The notes: a model not told the origin generated them from the letters alone. 64,000 nucleotides of DNA from Sutcliffiella tianshenii (GCF_016908565.1 NZ_JAFBED010000002.1:186001-250000); one strand, 5' to 3'; shown: positions 54,543 through 63,573, counted from the stretch's first letter. Made by a program: numbers and translations.

Positions 54543-56415
54543 ACACTTTACGATCGGGATGGCCGGTCATATCGACCACGGAAAAACCTCCTTGACGAAA
54601 GCACTGACAGGAGTGGACACGGACCGTTTAAAAGAGGAAAAGGAGCGGCAGATTTCCATAGAACCTGGATATGCACCATTGGAATTAGCTGATGGGTCAG
54701 TCGTTTCTGTGGTAGATGTGCCGGGACACGAACGGTTTATCAGGCAGATGATTGCAGGGGTTTCCGGCATCGATCTTGTCATTCTGGTCATCGCGGCAGA
54801 TGAAGGCGTCATGCCCCAAACGAAGGAACATCTTGAAATCCTGAAGTTCCTGCAGGTGAAAAAGGGCATGGTGGCATTCACTAAAATTGACAAAGTAGAT
54901 GAGGACTTCCTCGAACTTGCGAAAGAGGAGATATTGGACGAGCTTTCAGGCACTATCTTCGAAGGGGTTCCGATTGTATTTGTGGACAGCCTGAAAAAGT
55001 CGGGAATTCAAGAGATGAAGCAAATACTTCAAAAAGAGCTGGAATCCATTCAGGAAAAGCATGCTACAGGCAATTTCCGGCTACCCATCGATCAAGTGTT
55101 TTCTTTGAAAGGCCAAGGGACGGTTGTCAGGGGGACGATAATAGAAGGCAAGATCAACAATGGGGATCTCCTTGAAGTGATGCCGGGAGGACAAGCTGCC
55201 AAAGTCAGACAGCTGCAAGTACATAACAAAAAGGTGGAACAAGCCGTTGCCGGTCAACGGGTTGCAGTCAACCTTTCAGGATTAAGCAAGGATAGCATAA
55301 AACGCGGCGATGTGCTCGCCCGTGAAAATACATATGATACGACCGATACCATCGATGTATCCCTCCATATGGTGGAAAATCTTCAATATCCAATAAAACA
55401 GAGAAGCCGGATAAAAGTTCATATAGGTACAGCCGAAGTCCTGGGTAAGATCGTCTTTTTTGATCGTAATGAATATGACGGGCACAAGGATGAAGATGTG
55501 CTTTGCCAGCTGCGTCTAGACGAGCCTATTACATGCAGCCGGGGGGACAAAGTGATCCTCAGAAGACCCACCCCGGCAGAGACCATTGGAGGAGGATGGA
55601 TCATTCAACCGAGTGGATCTGTCTATAAATTTGGGCAATCAACCATTGATACGTTACGGAGAATCAAGCAGGGGACACCAGAGGAAAGGGTAAAAGAGGC
55701 ATTTCTTAAAAGCGACCTCCTTTCATTGGAGAATCTGAAAAGGGAAGCGGGATTGGAGAGTAACGTGCTTGTACAGCTTGAAGAGCAAGGGCTTATTGTG
55801 AATGTCACAGGAAATCTATACGCCCATGAGCCGATGATAATGGAAAAAGAACGTCAGTTGGCTGGTCACATTCAAGAATATCACGTTATGCACCCCATAA
55901 GGATAGGAATTCCAAAGGCTGAGCTCTTTTCTGAACTTAGTAATAGCACTTCAATTGATCTGATTGAGTTTGTTCTTGGAAAGATGGAAACCGCTCAAAT
56001 TGTGCTTAGAAATGAAAACCTGGTGTATTTGGAAGGATTCCTGCCAAGCTACCCTAAACAGTGGCAGAGAAGGATGGAACAGGTGGCAGAGGAGCTTGCA
56101 GGGGATAAGCTCACACCAATGCCTTTTAGCCTATACTGTGAAAAAGCGGCTCTGCCTGAAAAGGAAGCGCTTGATTTGAAACATTTCCTTTTAAAACAAA
56201 ATAAAGCCTTTCAACTGGATGATTCCCATCTGATCGCTAGTCGGGAATTCCATGCGGCTGTTGACCTTCTGAAAAGCCGTACTGATGATGAGGTTGAACT
56301 AGGCGAGATAAAAGACCTGTTGCAGCTGTCCAGGAAATATCTGATTCCTTTTGTGGAGTTGATGGATGCACTTGGAATAACGGAGCGGGAAGGCACTACA
56401 CGCAGGTGGATATAG
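54535..56415 (+). CDS. selB: Selenocysteine-specific elongation factor SelB
   Basis: SelB binds Sec-tRNA and the SECIS hairpin and delivers selenocysteine at UGA. The 626-residue product has an EF-Tu-like GTPase (GHIDHGKT at 11-18, DVPGHERF, then TKIDK), two beta-barrel domains, a fourth domain, and C-terminal winged helices that bind the SECIS (ending in GEIKDLLQLSRKYLIPFVELMDALGITEREG). The start is taken as TTG 54535 after AGGTGAGGA; GTG 54526 is in frame but lacks a ribosome site. It overlaps the gerP-like gene. A shared terminator separates it from selD. Confidence 0.97.
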   Translation: MTKHFTIGMAGHIDHGKTSLTKALTGVDTDRLKEEKERQISIEPGYAPLELADGSVVSVVDVPGHERFIRQMIAGVSGIDLVILVIAADEGVMPQTKEHLEILKFLQVKKGMVAFTKIDKVDEDFLELAKEEILDELSGTIFEGVPIVFVDSLKKSGIQEMKQILQKELESIQEKHATGNFRLPIDQVFSLKGQGTVVRGTIIEGKINNGDLLEVMPGGQAAKVRQLQVHNKKVEQAVAGQRVAVNLSGLSKDSIKRGDVLARENTYDTTDTIDVSLHMVENLQYPIKQRSRIKVHIGTAEVLGKIVFFDRNEYDGHKDEDVLCQLRLDEPITCSRGDKVILRRPTPAETIGGGWIIQPSGSVYKFGQSTIDTLRRIKQGTPEERVKEAFLKSDLLSLENLKREAGLESNVLVQLEEQGLIVNVTGNLYAHEPMIMEKERQLAGHIQEYHVMHPIRIGIPKAELFSELSNSTSIDLIEFVLGKMETAQIVLRNENLVYLEGFLPSYPKQWQRRMEQVAEELAGDKLTPMPFSLYCEKAALPEKEALDLKHFLLKQNKAFQLDDSHLIASREFHAAVDLLKSRTDDEVELGEIKDLLQLSRKYLIPFVELMDALGITEREGTTRRWI

Positions 56416-56463
56416 AAAAAATAGGAGCGATCCCCAATAAGCAGTGGGATTGCTCCTATTTTT
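56416..56463. terminator. Bidirectional terminator between selB and selD
   Basis: AAAAATAGGAGCGATCCC pairs with GGGATTGCTCCTATTTTT (one mismatch). Its right end includes the first bases of the selD stop region. Confidence 0.9.
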
Positions 56464-57511
56464 AATCTACAAGGATAAGGTGTTCTTTAGACTCTACTAC
56501 TTCACCAATAATGGCAGCTGTGAGATTCTTTTTTGCAAGCATATCCAGATAGATTGATGCTTCGTCCTTTGACAGGCTCACCAGCAGACCGCCCGATGTG
56601 ATGGCATCACACAGAACAAGCTGCTGTTCCTTTGTAATGTGAGAGGCATACTTGACATCGGATTTCAGCCATTCATGATTGGCTTTTGATCCACCTGGGA
56701 CCACACCTTCATTAGCAAGTTCAAAAGTTCCTGGAATGACCGGGATGCTACTTGTGTGAATGTGCAGGCTCACTCCGCTGCCCCTTGCCATTTCACTGGC
56801 ATGTCCCAAAAGGCCAAATCCCGTTACATCTGTCACGGCATGTGGGGAGAGATGCTGCAATTCTTCGGCAGCCACTTTATTTAGTTCACTCATGGTTGAG
56901 GTAACTAGCTCAATTTGCTCGTCTGTCGCTTTGCCTCTTTTTATGGCAGTGGTCAAAATGCCTACCCCTATCGGTTTTGTAAGGACAAGGATGTCTCCTG
57001 GTCTAGCACCGACATTTTTCCAGATTCGCTCCGGATGCACAAATCCTGTAACAGAAATGCCGAATTTCGGCTCCTGATCATCGATGGAGTGTCCGCCAAC
57101 AATGACCGCACCTGCCTCTTTCACCTTGTCAAAGGCACCGGCTAAAATCTGTTTCAATATGTAAGGGCCCAGTTTCTTGATCGGGTAACCTACAATATTC
57201 AGTGCCGTCTTAGGTACTCCGCCCATTGCGTATACATCACTAAGTGCATTGGCGGCAGCGATCTGTCCGAACTTATATGGATCATCCACCACTGGGGTAA
57301 AATAATCGACGGTTTGAATCATGGCGATATCTTCTGTCACTTTATAAACGCCTGCATCATCTGAAGTGGCAAAGCCAACCAACAGATTCGGATCCTCCAG
57401 ATTGGAGGGCAAATCACGCAAAACTTGCGTGAGGTCACTTGGACCAAGTTTGCATCCTCAGCCGGCTTTTGTTGATAGTGAAGTTAAACGGATTTTTTCG
57501 TGTTCACTCAT
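56462..57511 (-). CDS. selD: Selenide, water dikinase SelD, itself a selenoprotein (in-frame UGA as Sec18)
   Basis: SelD makes selenophosphate from selenide and ATP. The frame runs from ATG 57511, after AGGAGGTGG, to a stop at 56462, with one in-frame TGA at 57458-57460. That codon is residue 18 in Gly-Sec-Gly-Cys-Lys, exactly where other SelD proteins have Cys or Sec before the catalytic Lys (Lys21 here). The 349-residue product then has the family AIRS-type domains, with ATP-binding VDYFTPVVDDPY and the glycine-rich GHSIDDQEP segment. Reading the gene from the next start (TTG 57421) would remove the active site. A SECIS-like hairpin follows the UGA. Confidence 0.94.
57414..57432 (-). promoter_or_regulatory. 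SECIS hairpin of selD
   Basis: On the minus strand TCACGCAA pairs perfectly with TTGCGTGA around a GTT loop. It begins 25 bases after the UGA, so the loop is 33 bases away, inside the 16-37 range of the bacterial SECIS model, with G as the first loop base. The SelW-like gene has a hairpin with the same loop. Confidence 0.82.
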
Positions 57512-57673
57512 AATGGCCACCTCCTGCTAGCTTTAGTATAGTCAGTAGTGATAATGATTTCCACTAATTAATTTTCATACTTTTGCGAAAAACGGATGCT
57601 TGTATTAAAATAAAAGTAAGCGCTGACAAATTTGCCGGCACTTGTAGTACATCATGCATTAGGAGGAAAATTC

Positions 57674-57913
57674 ATGACAAATTTCAAAGTATCCATCGAA
57701 TTCTGCATGCAGTGAAACTACGCACCAAAAGCCGCGAGTTTCGCGGAATCACTTTTTACGCATTTCCGCACCGGTATCACTTCCATGGAGCTCATTCCAA
57801 GTTCAGGGGGAGTTTTTGAAGTGAAGGTGGATGGAGAGACGGTTCATTCCAAAAAAGAAACGGGAGTCTTCCCGAAAGCGGAAGATATCATTGCAAAATT
57901 GGAAAAAGGCTAA
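57674..57913 (+). CDS. SelW-like selenoprotein (Rdx family) with CMQU motif
   Basis: A 79-residue protein is obtained if TGA 57713-57715 is read as selenocysteine (residue 14). The N-terminus, strand-like KVSIEF followed by Cys-Met-Gln-Sec, is the CxxU redox motif of SelW/SelT/SelH family proteins. The rest follows the Rdx fold: a helix (APKAASFAESLFTHF), a strand with ITSMELIPSSGGVFEVKVDGE, and the C-terminal TGVFPKAEDIIAKLEK. AGGAGGAAAA precedes ATG 57674. The gene lies between selD and selA. Without recoding it would give only a 13-residue peptide. Rdx proteins are thioredoxin-like oxidoreductases whose bacterial partners are unknown to me. Confidence 0.93.
57732..57746 (+). promoter_or_regulatory. 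SECIS hairpin of the SelW-like gene
   Basis: CCGCGA pairs perfectly with TCGCGG around a GTT loop. It starts 16 bases after the UGA, with the loop at 22 bases, and G is the first loop base, meeting the bacterial SECIS rules. Confidence 0.85.
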
Positions 57914-57916
57914 GCT

Positions 57917-57944
57917 AAGAGAAGGGGATAGCCCTTCTCTTTTC
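57917..57944 (+). terminator. Intrinsic terminator after the SelW-like gene
   Basis: AAGAGAAGGG pairs with CCCTTCTCTT around GATAG, followed by TT. Confidence 0.8.
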
Positions 57945-57969
57945 CATTCTCAGCTCTTTTTACCGCACA

Positions 57970-57978
57970 TGTTATAAT
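57970..57978 (+). promoter_or_regulatory. Extended -10 promoter of selA
   Basis: TGTTATAAT gives a perfect TATAAT with the TGN extension 33 bases before selA. No good -35 box is visible at the right distance. Confidence 0.6.
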
Positions 57979-58010
57979 AGTGGGAAAAATCCTAAGACAG
58001 GTGAAAATAT

Positions 58011-59405
58011 ATGATGAATAAAAGTTTAAGGAACATTCCTCCGGTTCATGAACTGCAACGGGATGCGATGTTTATAAAGTTAAGGCAAAAATACGATGTT
58101 CAGGATGAAGTACTGACGGTTCATATACGTAAAGCTTTAGAAGGAATGCGTTCTGATATAAAAAAGGGGATCGTCATAGATGGAGAGTTTGCGGAAATCA
58201 TCTGGAATGACGTAGAAAATAAGCTGATGGAAGCCCATCAAAACCGTTTGAAGCGCGTTATAAATGGAACAGGTACCATATTACATACGAATCTGGGGCG
58301 GGCCAGGCTCAGCAGGGAAGCGGTCAATCGTGTATCTGAAGTTGCCGCAAACTATTCCAACCTGGAGTATGATATCGAATCCGGGTCTCGCGGTTCCCGG
58401 CATGACCTTGTGGAGGATTTGATCAAAGACGTCACTGGAGCTGAAGCGGCTATGGTGGTCAACAATAACGCGGCTGCCGTTTATCTTATATTAAAAGCCT
58501 TTGCGAAAGGAAAAGAGGTAATAGTATCACGGGGACAGCTGGTGGAAATCGGTGGTTCTTTTCGGGTTTCCTCGATCATGGAAGAGAGCGGCGCTAAGCT
58601 TGTGGAGGTGGGAACCACAAACAAGACACATGCCAAAGACTATTATGACGCTTTGACTGGTGAGACAGCAATGCTTTTGAAAGTCCATACAAGCAATTTC
58701 AAGACAATCGGATTCACCAAGACGGTAACATCAGAGGAGCTTGTCGAGATTGCCGGTAATCGTGAAGATGTCATGGTATATGAGGATTTAGGAAGCGGCG
58801 TCCTTTATGATTTCGCCAAGGAAGGCATAGGAGACGAGCCAGTTGTGCAAAAGGTGCTTGAAACTGGGGTAGATTTAGTTTCTTTTAGCGGAGATAAGCT
58901 ACTCGGTGGCCCGCAGGCGGGAATCATTGCGGGGAAGAAGAAGTATATCAATCATCTAAAACAGCATCAGCTGGCAAGAGTGCTACGGGTTGATAAGATG
59001 AGCTTCGCTGCTTTGGAAGCTACATTCAGAGCTTATCTTAATCAGCGACCCACTGACATTCCGACCGTTAGGGATATGCTGCAGTCCTTGAAGGAAATCA
59101 GGGAGAAAGCTCTAGAATTCATCACTGCCATTTCCGGGATGGATAGTTTTCAGGCCGACATCATCAAAGAGTACTCCATGGTAGGGGGAGGCACGATGCC
59201 AGATGTAACGATACCTACCTATACAGTGAAGATGAGGCATGATTCACTTGCCGCGCATGTTTTAGCCGAAAAGTTAAGAAAAGGGACTCCAAGCGTAATC
59301 GTCCGTACAAGCGGGGATGCTATCCTACTCGACTTCCGGACCATCACGCATGGAGAGCTTCCTGATCTGATCAAAGCGATGGAGTTGCTTACATATCGTG
59401 GCTAG
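58011..59405 (+). CDS. selA: L-seryl-tRNA(Sec) selenium transferase
   Basis: SelA converts Ser-tRNA(Sec) to Sec-tRNA(Sec) using selenophosphate and pyridoxal phosphate. The 464-residue product has the family's N-terminal domain (IPPVHEL), [31 protein letters not shown] and the Schiff-base lysine at 296 in [13 protein letters not shown], which would be 295, as in E. coli, if ATG 58014 is the start. AGGTGA suits both ATGs. It is separated from the SelW-like gene by a terminator and has its own promoter. Its 3' end overlaps sspP on the other strand by 17 bases. Confidence 0.97.
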   Translation: MMNKSLRNIPPVHELQRDAMFIKLRQKYDVQDEVLTVHIRKALEGMRSDIKKGIVIDGEFAEIIWNDVENKLMEAHQNRLKRVINGTGTILHTNLGRARLSREAVNRVSEVAANYSNLEYDIESGSRGSRHDLVEDLIKDVTGAEAAMVVNNNAAAVYLILKAFAKGKEVIVSRGQLVEIGGSFRVSSIMEESGAKLVEVGTTNKTHAKDYYDALTGETAMLLKVHTSNFKTIGFTKTVTSEELVEIAGNREDVMVYEDLGSGVLYDFAKEGIGDEPVVQKVLETGVDLVSFSGDKLLGGPQAGIIAGKKKYINHLKQHQLARVLRVDKMSFAALEATFRAYLNQRPTDIPTVRDMLQSLKEIREKALEFITAISGMDSFQADIIKEYSMVGGGTMPDVTIPTYTVKMRHDSLAAHVLAEKLRKGTPSVIVRTSGDAILLDFRTITHGELPDLIKAMELLTYRG

Positions 59406-59535
59406 AATTATGCTTTTGTCTTGTATGGTTGCGGTTCTTTACCTTGTGTGATCCGCTTAGTGGCTCTGGTTGGCCGGAATTGTTGTTGGCTTTAGGTTGA
59501 TTCCTAACCATGTCTTTGTGATCGTTTTTGTTCAT
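59389..59535 (-). CDS. sspP: Small acid-soluble spore protein P
   Basis: This 48-residue, highly polar protein is recognised as SspP (CotL) by its [14 protein letters not shown] start, [24 protein letters not shown] core and Ser-His-Asp-Met end. It belongs to the minor SASP set made in the forespore. AGGAGG lies eight bases before ATG 59535; an in-frame ATG six bases upstream is too close to that site. In B. subtilis it is next to sspO and citB; here sspO is 900 bases away, with a tandem repeat and another gene between. Its 3' end overlaps selA. Confidence 0.92.
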   Translation of the reverse strand: MNKNDHKDMVRNQPKANNNSGQPEPLSGSHKVKNRNHTRQKHNSSHDM

Positions 59536-59666
59536 TTTCATCTCCTCCTTTACCGTTAGTTTTTGATAATTGTCGTGTATTATGCGGCGGGAATTCAGGT
59601 ATAATTTTTTTCATCAGGGGCAGTCTAGGTAGAGCTATTATTTTCTATCTGGAGGAGTGAATCCGC

Positions 59667-59927
59667 ATGCCATACCATAAGGATAAGCAGCAGGCTTTTC
59701 AAGCAGCACAGCAAGGTACAGAACAGGCAAGGGATGTATACGAGGCCATTGTAAGAAATGACCCGAACTATGGCCACGATTTCAAGCGCCTGGAAAATGA
59801 AGTGAATGAAGCGATGGAGCAGATCAATAATGCGTTGGAAGTGGCGTCTGAAACACAGCGTCCACAATTGATGCAATTCCAGCAGGATCTGCAGACGATC
59901 TTGCAGCAGGGGAATAATCAAGGTTGA
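59667..59927 (+). CDS. Unknown small helical protein
   Basis: This 86-residue protein is rich in Gln, Glu, Asn and Ala and should fold as two or three amphipathic helices without membrane segments. CTGGAGGAG precedes the ATG at 59667. It opens with His-Lys-Asp-Lys-Gln and has the pattern EQARDVYEAI and LENEVNEAMEQINNALEVA. I do not recognise it; it is similar in size and style to small sporulation proteins, but that is not evidence of function. A terminator follows. Confidence 0.78.
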   Translation: MPYHKDKQQAFQAAQQGTEQARDVYEAIVRNDPNYGHDFKRLENEVNEAMEQINNALEVASETQRPQLMQFQQDLQTILQQGNNQG

Positions 59928-59934
59928 GAATGGG

Positions 59935-59971
59935 GCTGTCCCGGACTTTGGAGTCTGGGGCGGTTTTTTTG
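59935..59971 (+). terminator. Intrinsic terminator after the small helical protein gene
   Basis: A stem of CTGTCCCGGACT with AGTCTGGGGCGG (several G-T pairs) is followed by T7. Confidence 0.75.
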
Positions 59972-60006
59972 ATGGGTTTGATTAGGAGGGAGAAGCGGAT
60001 TGGGGG

Positions 60007-60321
60007 ATGAAGGGCATTTTGGATGAAGGGCTTTTTGTCTCTAAACTCCATGCAAAAAGTCCGTCATCGAGGCTATGAAGAGCTTTTTGACTCTAAACTC
60101 CATGCGAAAAGTCCGTCATCTGGCTTATGAAGACCCTTTTACCCCAAACTCCCAAGCAAAAAGTCTGTCATCGGGGTTATGAAGCCCCTTTTACCCCAAA
60201 CTCCCAAGCAAAAAGTCCTATGAAGCCCCTTTTACCCCAAAACCCCAAGCAAAAAGTCCATCATCAAGCCAATGAAGCCCCTTTTACCCTCAAATCCCAA
60301 GCAAAAAGTCCATCATATCCC
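60007..60321. repeat. Degenerate tandem repeat with 52-base period
   Basis: Six units start with ATGAAG at 60023, 60075, 60127, 60179, 60220 and 60272, after a truncated 16-base piece at 60007. Spacing is 52 bases except one unit shortened to 41 by loss of the GTCATC part. Each unit has a CTTTT/TTTTTG stretch and an inverse CAAAAAGTCC, so units can form hairpins. An open frame across it (60127-60399) reflects the repeats and is not a gene. It fills most of the 494-base gap between the small gene and sspO. The following 60322-60364 bases are C- and A-rich without structure. Confidence 0.85.
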
Positions 60322-60364
60322 ACCAACCACCAAAACCCACACACCACACACCTTCAAAACCCAC

Positions 60365-60397
60365 TAAAAAAGGTCTCCATCCCACAGATGAAGACCT
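60365..60397 (-). terminator. Intrinsic terminator of sspO
   Basis: On the minus strand AGGTCTTCATC pairs with GATGGAGACCT (one mismatch) and is followed by T6. Confidence 0.8.
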
Positions 60398-60421
60398 GAT
60401 TCAATCCATATATACCTTAAC

Positions 60422-60571
60422 CTACTGGTTCTTCTTACGCTTTTTATTATTCTGTTTCTGCGCTTCTGTCAATGGTTCATTGGAGAACTCTTCATTGTAT
60501 CCTGCACCCTTGCCTTGAGCCCCGGCTGCATTCATACCTTCGATAACGTGGTTTGCTTTTCTTTTTGCCAT
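60422..60571 (-). CDS. sspO: Small acid-soluble spore protein O
   Basis: This 49-residue protein is recognised as SspO (CotK) from its start [20 protein letters not shown], the AGYNEEF segment and the basic end [10 protein letters not shown]. It is a minor SASP produced in the forespore. AGGAGGTGATTG precedes the ATG on the minus strand. It is divergent from acnA, as in B. subtilis, and the intergenic region holds the promoters of both. Confidence 0.95.
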   Translation of the reverse strand: MAKRKANHVIEGMNAAGAQGKGAGYNEEFSNEPLTEAQKQNNKKRKKNQ

Positions 60572-60770
60572 CGTCAATCACCTCCTACTAATATCATTAC
60601 CAGACCTCCTCTTCACATGTATTTGTGGAATATTGTGAAAGATAAGTGTAACTTATGTGATTTGATAACTTTATTGATATTTACTTATGAGAAATGTTGT
60701 ATTAAGATAATATCGTAAGGACTATTCGGTGGGAGAAACAAACTCGAAAATTGTCTCAAAGAAAAACATT

Positions 60771-60784
60771 CGCAAACGCTTACG
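60771..60784. promoter_or_regulatory. cre-like site upstream of acnA
   Basis: CGCAAACGCTTACG is a symmetric match to the CcpA site core TGNAANCGNTNNCA apart from the two outer bases. It lies about 85 bases before acnA. Carbon repression of aconitase by CcpA or CcpC is known in bacilli; the direct link here is inferred. Confidence 0.4.
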
Positions 60785-60867
60785 AAAGCGATAAGCCTGT
60801 TTTTCAATGCCTATTAATTGTTCATAGCGAGGTCCTATTAAACTATGAGTAGCAGGGGGTAATACAT

Positions 60868-63573
60868 ATGACGAAGCAAGATGTTTTCAATGCACGCGCA
60901 TCTTTTGATGTGAACGGCAAAACGTATCATTACTATTCTTTGCAAGCGCTTGAAAAAGCGAACGTTGGTAACGTATCACGCTTACCATATTCCATTAAAG
61001 TATTATTAGAATCCGTTCTACGCCAGGTAGACGGACGTGTTATCACTAAAGAACACGTTGAAAACTTAGCAAAATGGGGAACAGACGAGCAGAAGGAAGT
61101 GGATGTGCCATTCAAGCCTTCTCGTGTAATCCTTCAAGACTTCACAGGGGTACCGGCGGTTGTTGACCTTGCGTCTTTACGTAAAGCAATGGCAGACGTT
61201 GGTGGAGATCCTCAGAAAATCAACCCTGAGATTCCGGTTGATCTTGTAATTGACCACTCTGTACAGGTTGACAAAGCAGGAACAGCTGACTCTCTTGATT
61301 TCAACATGAAGCTTGAATTTGAACGTAATGCTGAGCGTTATAAGTTCCTAAGCTGGGCAAAGAAATCATTTGACAACTACCGTGCAGTGCCACCAGCAAC
61401 TGGTATCGTTCACCAGGTTAACCTAGAGTACTTGGCAAACGTGGTTCACGGTGTGGAAGAAAATGGTGAGTTATTAGCTTTCCCTGACACACTTGTTGGC
61501 ACAGACTCCCATACAACGATGATCAACGGTATCGGTGTACTTGGATGGGGTGTAGGTGGTATCGAAGCAGAAGCAGGAATGCTTGGGCAGCCTTCATACT
61601 TCCCAGTGCCTGAGGTTGTAGGGGTTAAATTGACTGGTTCTTTACCAAATGGAACTACCGCTACTGACTTGGCGTTAAAAGTTACGCAAGTTCTTCGTAA
61701 ACACGGTGTTGTTGGTAAGTTTGTAGAATTCTTCGGTCCTGGTGTTTCGGAGCTTCCGCTTGCAGACCGTGCAACGATTGCAAACATGGCGCCTGAATAT
61801 GGTGCAACATGTGGTTTCTTCCCAGTTGACGAAGAGTCCCTTGACTACATGCGTTTAACAGGTAGAGACGAAGAGCAGATCAAGCTTGTTGAAGAATATT
61901 GCAAAGCTAACGGATTGTTCTTCAGCCCGGATGCTGATCCTATCTACACAGATGTAGTGGAAATTGATCTGGCTGAGATCGAACCAAACCTTTCCGGACC
62001 TAAGCGTCCACAAGACCTTGTGCCTCTATCCATGATGCAGGAAACATTCCGCAATGCATTGGTGGCGCCACAAGGAAACCAAGGCTATGGCATGACTCCT
62101 ACTGATATCAACAAAGAAGTGGAAATTACGCTTGCTAACGGTGATAAAACAACAATGAAAACAGGATCGATTGCCATTGCATCCATCACTTCCTGTACAA
62201 ATACTTCTAATCCATACGTATTGATTGCAGCAGGTCTTGTTGCGAAAAAAGCGGTGGAATTAGGATTGAAGGTTCCAAGCTTTGTAAAAACTTCCTTGGC
62301 ACCTGGTTCGAAAGTAGTAACAGGCTATCTTCATGATTCCGGACTTCAACCTTACCTGAACGATCTTGGCTTTAACATCGTTGGTTATGGTTGTGCTACA
62401 TGTATCGGTAACTCCGGTCCATTAGCGGATGAAATCGAAGAAGCAGTTGCGGAAAATGATCTTCTTGTCACTTCTGTACTTTCAGGTAACCGTAACTTTG
62501 AAGGACGTATCCATCCACTTGTAAAAGGTAACTACCTTGCATCCCCACCACTTGTTGTGGCGTATGCACTTGCTGGAAATGTAGATGTAGATCTTCAAAA
62601 CGACGTACTAGGAAAAGACAAAGACGGTAATGATGTATTCTTCAAGGACATCTGGCCATCCATGGACGAAGTGAAGGAAGTAGTAAAAGCTACTGTAACA
62701 CCTGAACTGTTCCGTAGAGAATATGACAGAGTGTTTGATGACAATGAGCGTTGGAACCAAATCGAGACTTCCGATGAAGCATTATATTCATGGGATAATG
62801 ATTCCACATACATCCAGAACCCGCCATTCTTTGAAGGGTTGACTCCGGAAGCTGGAACTGTAGAACCACTTTCCGGACTGCGTGTAGTTGGTAAATTTGC
62901 GGATTCAGTGACAACTGACCACATCTCACCAGCAGGTTCCATCGGAAAAGATACGCCTGCAGGCAAATACCTGCAAGCGAACGGCGTTACTCCTCGTGAG
63001 TTCAACTCCTATGGTTCACGTCGTGGTAACCATGAAGTAATGATGCGCGGAACGTTTGCGAACATCCGTATCCGTAACCAAGTGGCGCCAGGAACAGAAG
63101 GCGGCTGGACGACTTACTGGCCGACTGGCGACGTTATGTCCATCTACGATGCTTGCATGAAGTACAAAGAGGACGGAACTGGCCTGATGGTCATCGCTGG
63201 TAAAGATTACGGTATGGGTAGCTCCCGTGACTGGGCAGCTAAAGGAACAAACCTACTTGGAATCAAGACTGTCATTGCGGAAAGCTTCGAAAGAATCCAC
63301 CGCAGCAACCTGGTTCTGATGGGAGTTCTGCCTTTACAGTTCAAAGACGGGGAAAATGCTGAGATCCTTGGGTTGACTGGTAAGGAAACATTTGAAGTGG
63401 CTGTTGATGAAACAGTAAAACCACGTGACTTTGTAAAAGTTACAGCGACTGACGAAGACGGCAACAAGAAAGAGTTTGACGCACTTGTTCGCTTCGACAG
63501 CGAAGTGGAAATCGATTACTACCGTCATGGCGGTATCCTAAGAATGGTATTGCGTGACAAGCTAAAAGCGTAA
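60868..63573 (+). CDS. acnA: Aconitate hydratase
   Basis: Aconitase (CitB in B. subtilis) interconverts citrate and isocitrate in the TCA cycle and moonlights as an iron-responsive RNA-binding protein. The 901-residue product is of the AcnA/IRP type with the 4Fe-4S cysteines in [11 protein letters not shown] and [12 protein letters not shown], the DSHTTM active-site segment, and the C-terminal swivelling domain with [24 protein letters not shown] precedes the ATG. The neighbouring sspO is divergent. A terminator follows. Confidence 0.98.
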   Translation: MTKQDVFNARASFDVNGKTYHYYSLQALEKANVGNVSRLPYSIKVLLESVLRQVDGRVITKEHVENLAKWGTDEQKEVDVPFKPSRVILQDFTGVPAVVDLASLRKAMADVGGDPQKINPEIPVDLVIDHSVQVDKAGTADSLDFNMKLEFERNAERYKFLSWAKKSFDNYRAVPPATGIVHQVNLEYLANVVHGVEENGELLAFPDTLVGTDSHTTMINGIGVLGWGVGGIEAEAGMLGQPSYFPVPEVVGVKLTGSLPNGTTATDLALKVTQVLRKHGVVGKFVEFFGPGVSELPLADRATIANMAPEYGATCGFFPVDEESLDYMRLTGRDEEQIKLVEEYCKANGLFFSPDADPIYTDVVEIDLAEIEPNLSGPKRPQDLVPLSMMQETFRNALVAPQGNQGYGMTPTDINKEVEITLANGDKTTMKTGSIAIASITSCTNTSNPYVLIAAGLVAKKAVELGLKVPSFVKTSLAPGSKVVTGYLHDSGLQPYLNDLGFNIVGYGCATCIGNSGPLADEIEEAVAENDLLVTSVLSGNRNFEGRIHPLVKGNYLASPPLVVAYALAGNVDVDLQNDVLGKDKDGNDVFFKDIWPSMDEVKEVVKATVTPELFRREYDRVFDDNERWNQIETSDEALYSWDNDSTYIQNPPFFEGLTPEAGTVEPLSGLRVVGKFADSVTTDHISPAGSIGKDTPAGKYLQANGVTPREFNSYGSRRGNHEVMMRGTFANIRIRNQVAPGTEGGWTTYWPTGDVMSIYDACMKYKEDGTGLMVIAGKDYGMGSSRDWAAKGTNLLGIKTVIAESFERIHRSNLVLMGVLPLQFKDGENAEILGLTGKETFEVAVDETVKPRDFVKVTATDEDGNKKEFDALVRFDSEVEIDYYRHGGILRMVLRDKLKA

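Noticed and set aside
57436-57450. Palindrome ACTTGG-T-CCAAGT after the selD UGA, considered as the SECIS
   Set aside because: Its perfect form leaves a one-base loop, and opening it gives only four pairs. The eight-pair hairpin with a GTT loop further on is stronger and matches the loop of the SelW-like gene.
57583-57819. Open frame of 78 codons covering the SelW-like gene in another frame
   Set aside because: It has no ribosome site, no recognisable protein pattern, and it crosses the well-supported AGGAGG start, CxxU motif and SECIS of the true gene.
60007-60321. CRISPR array
   Set aside because: The units follow each other without unique spacers, the 52-base period is the whole repeat, and there are no cas genes nearby.
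60127-60399. Open frame of 90 codons with a repeated Pro/Lys/Gln pattern
   Set aside because: It lies wholly in the 52-base tandem repeat, has no ribosome site, and one unit is shortened by 11 bases, which breaks the periodic frame. The pattern is a by-product of the repeat.
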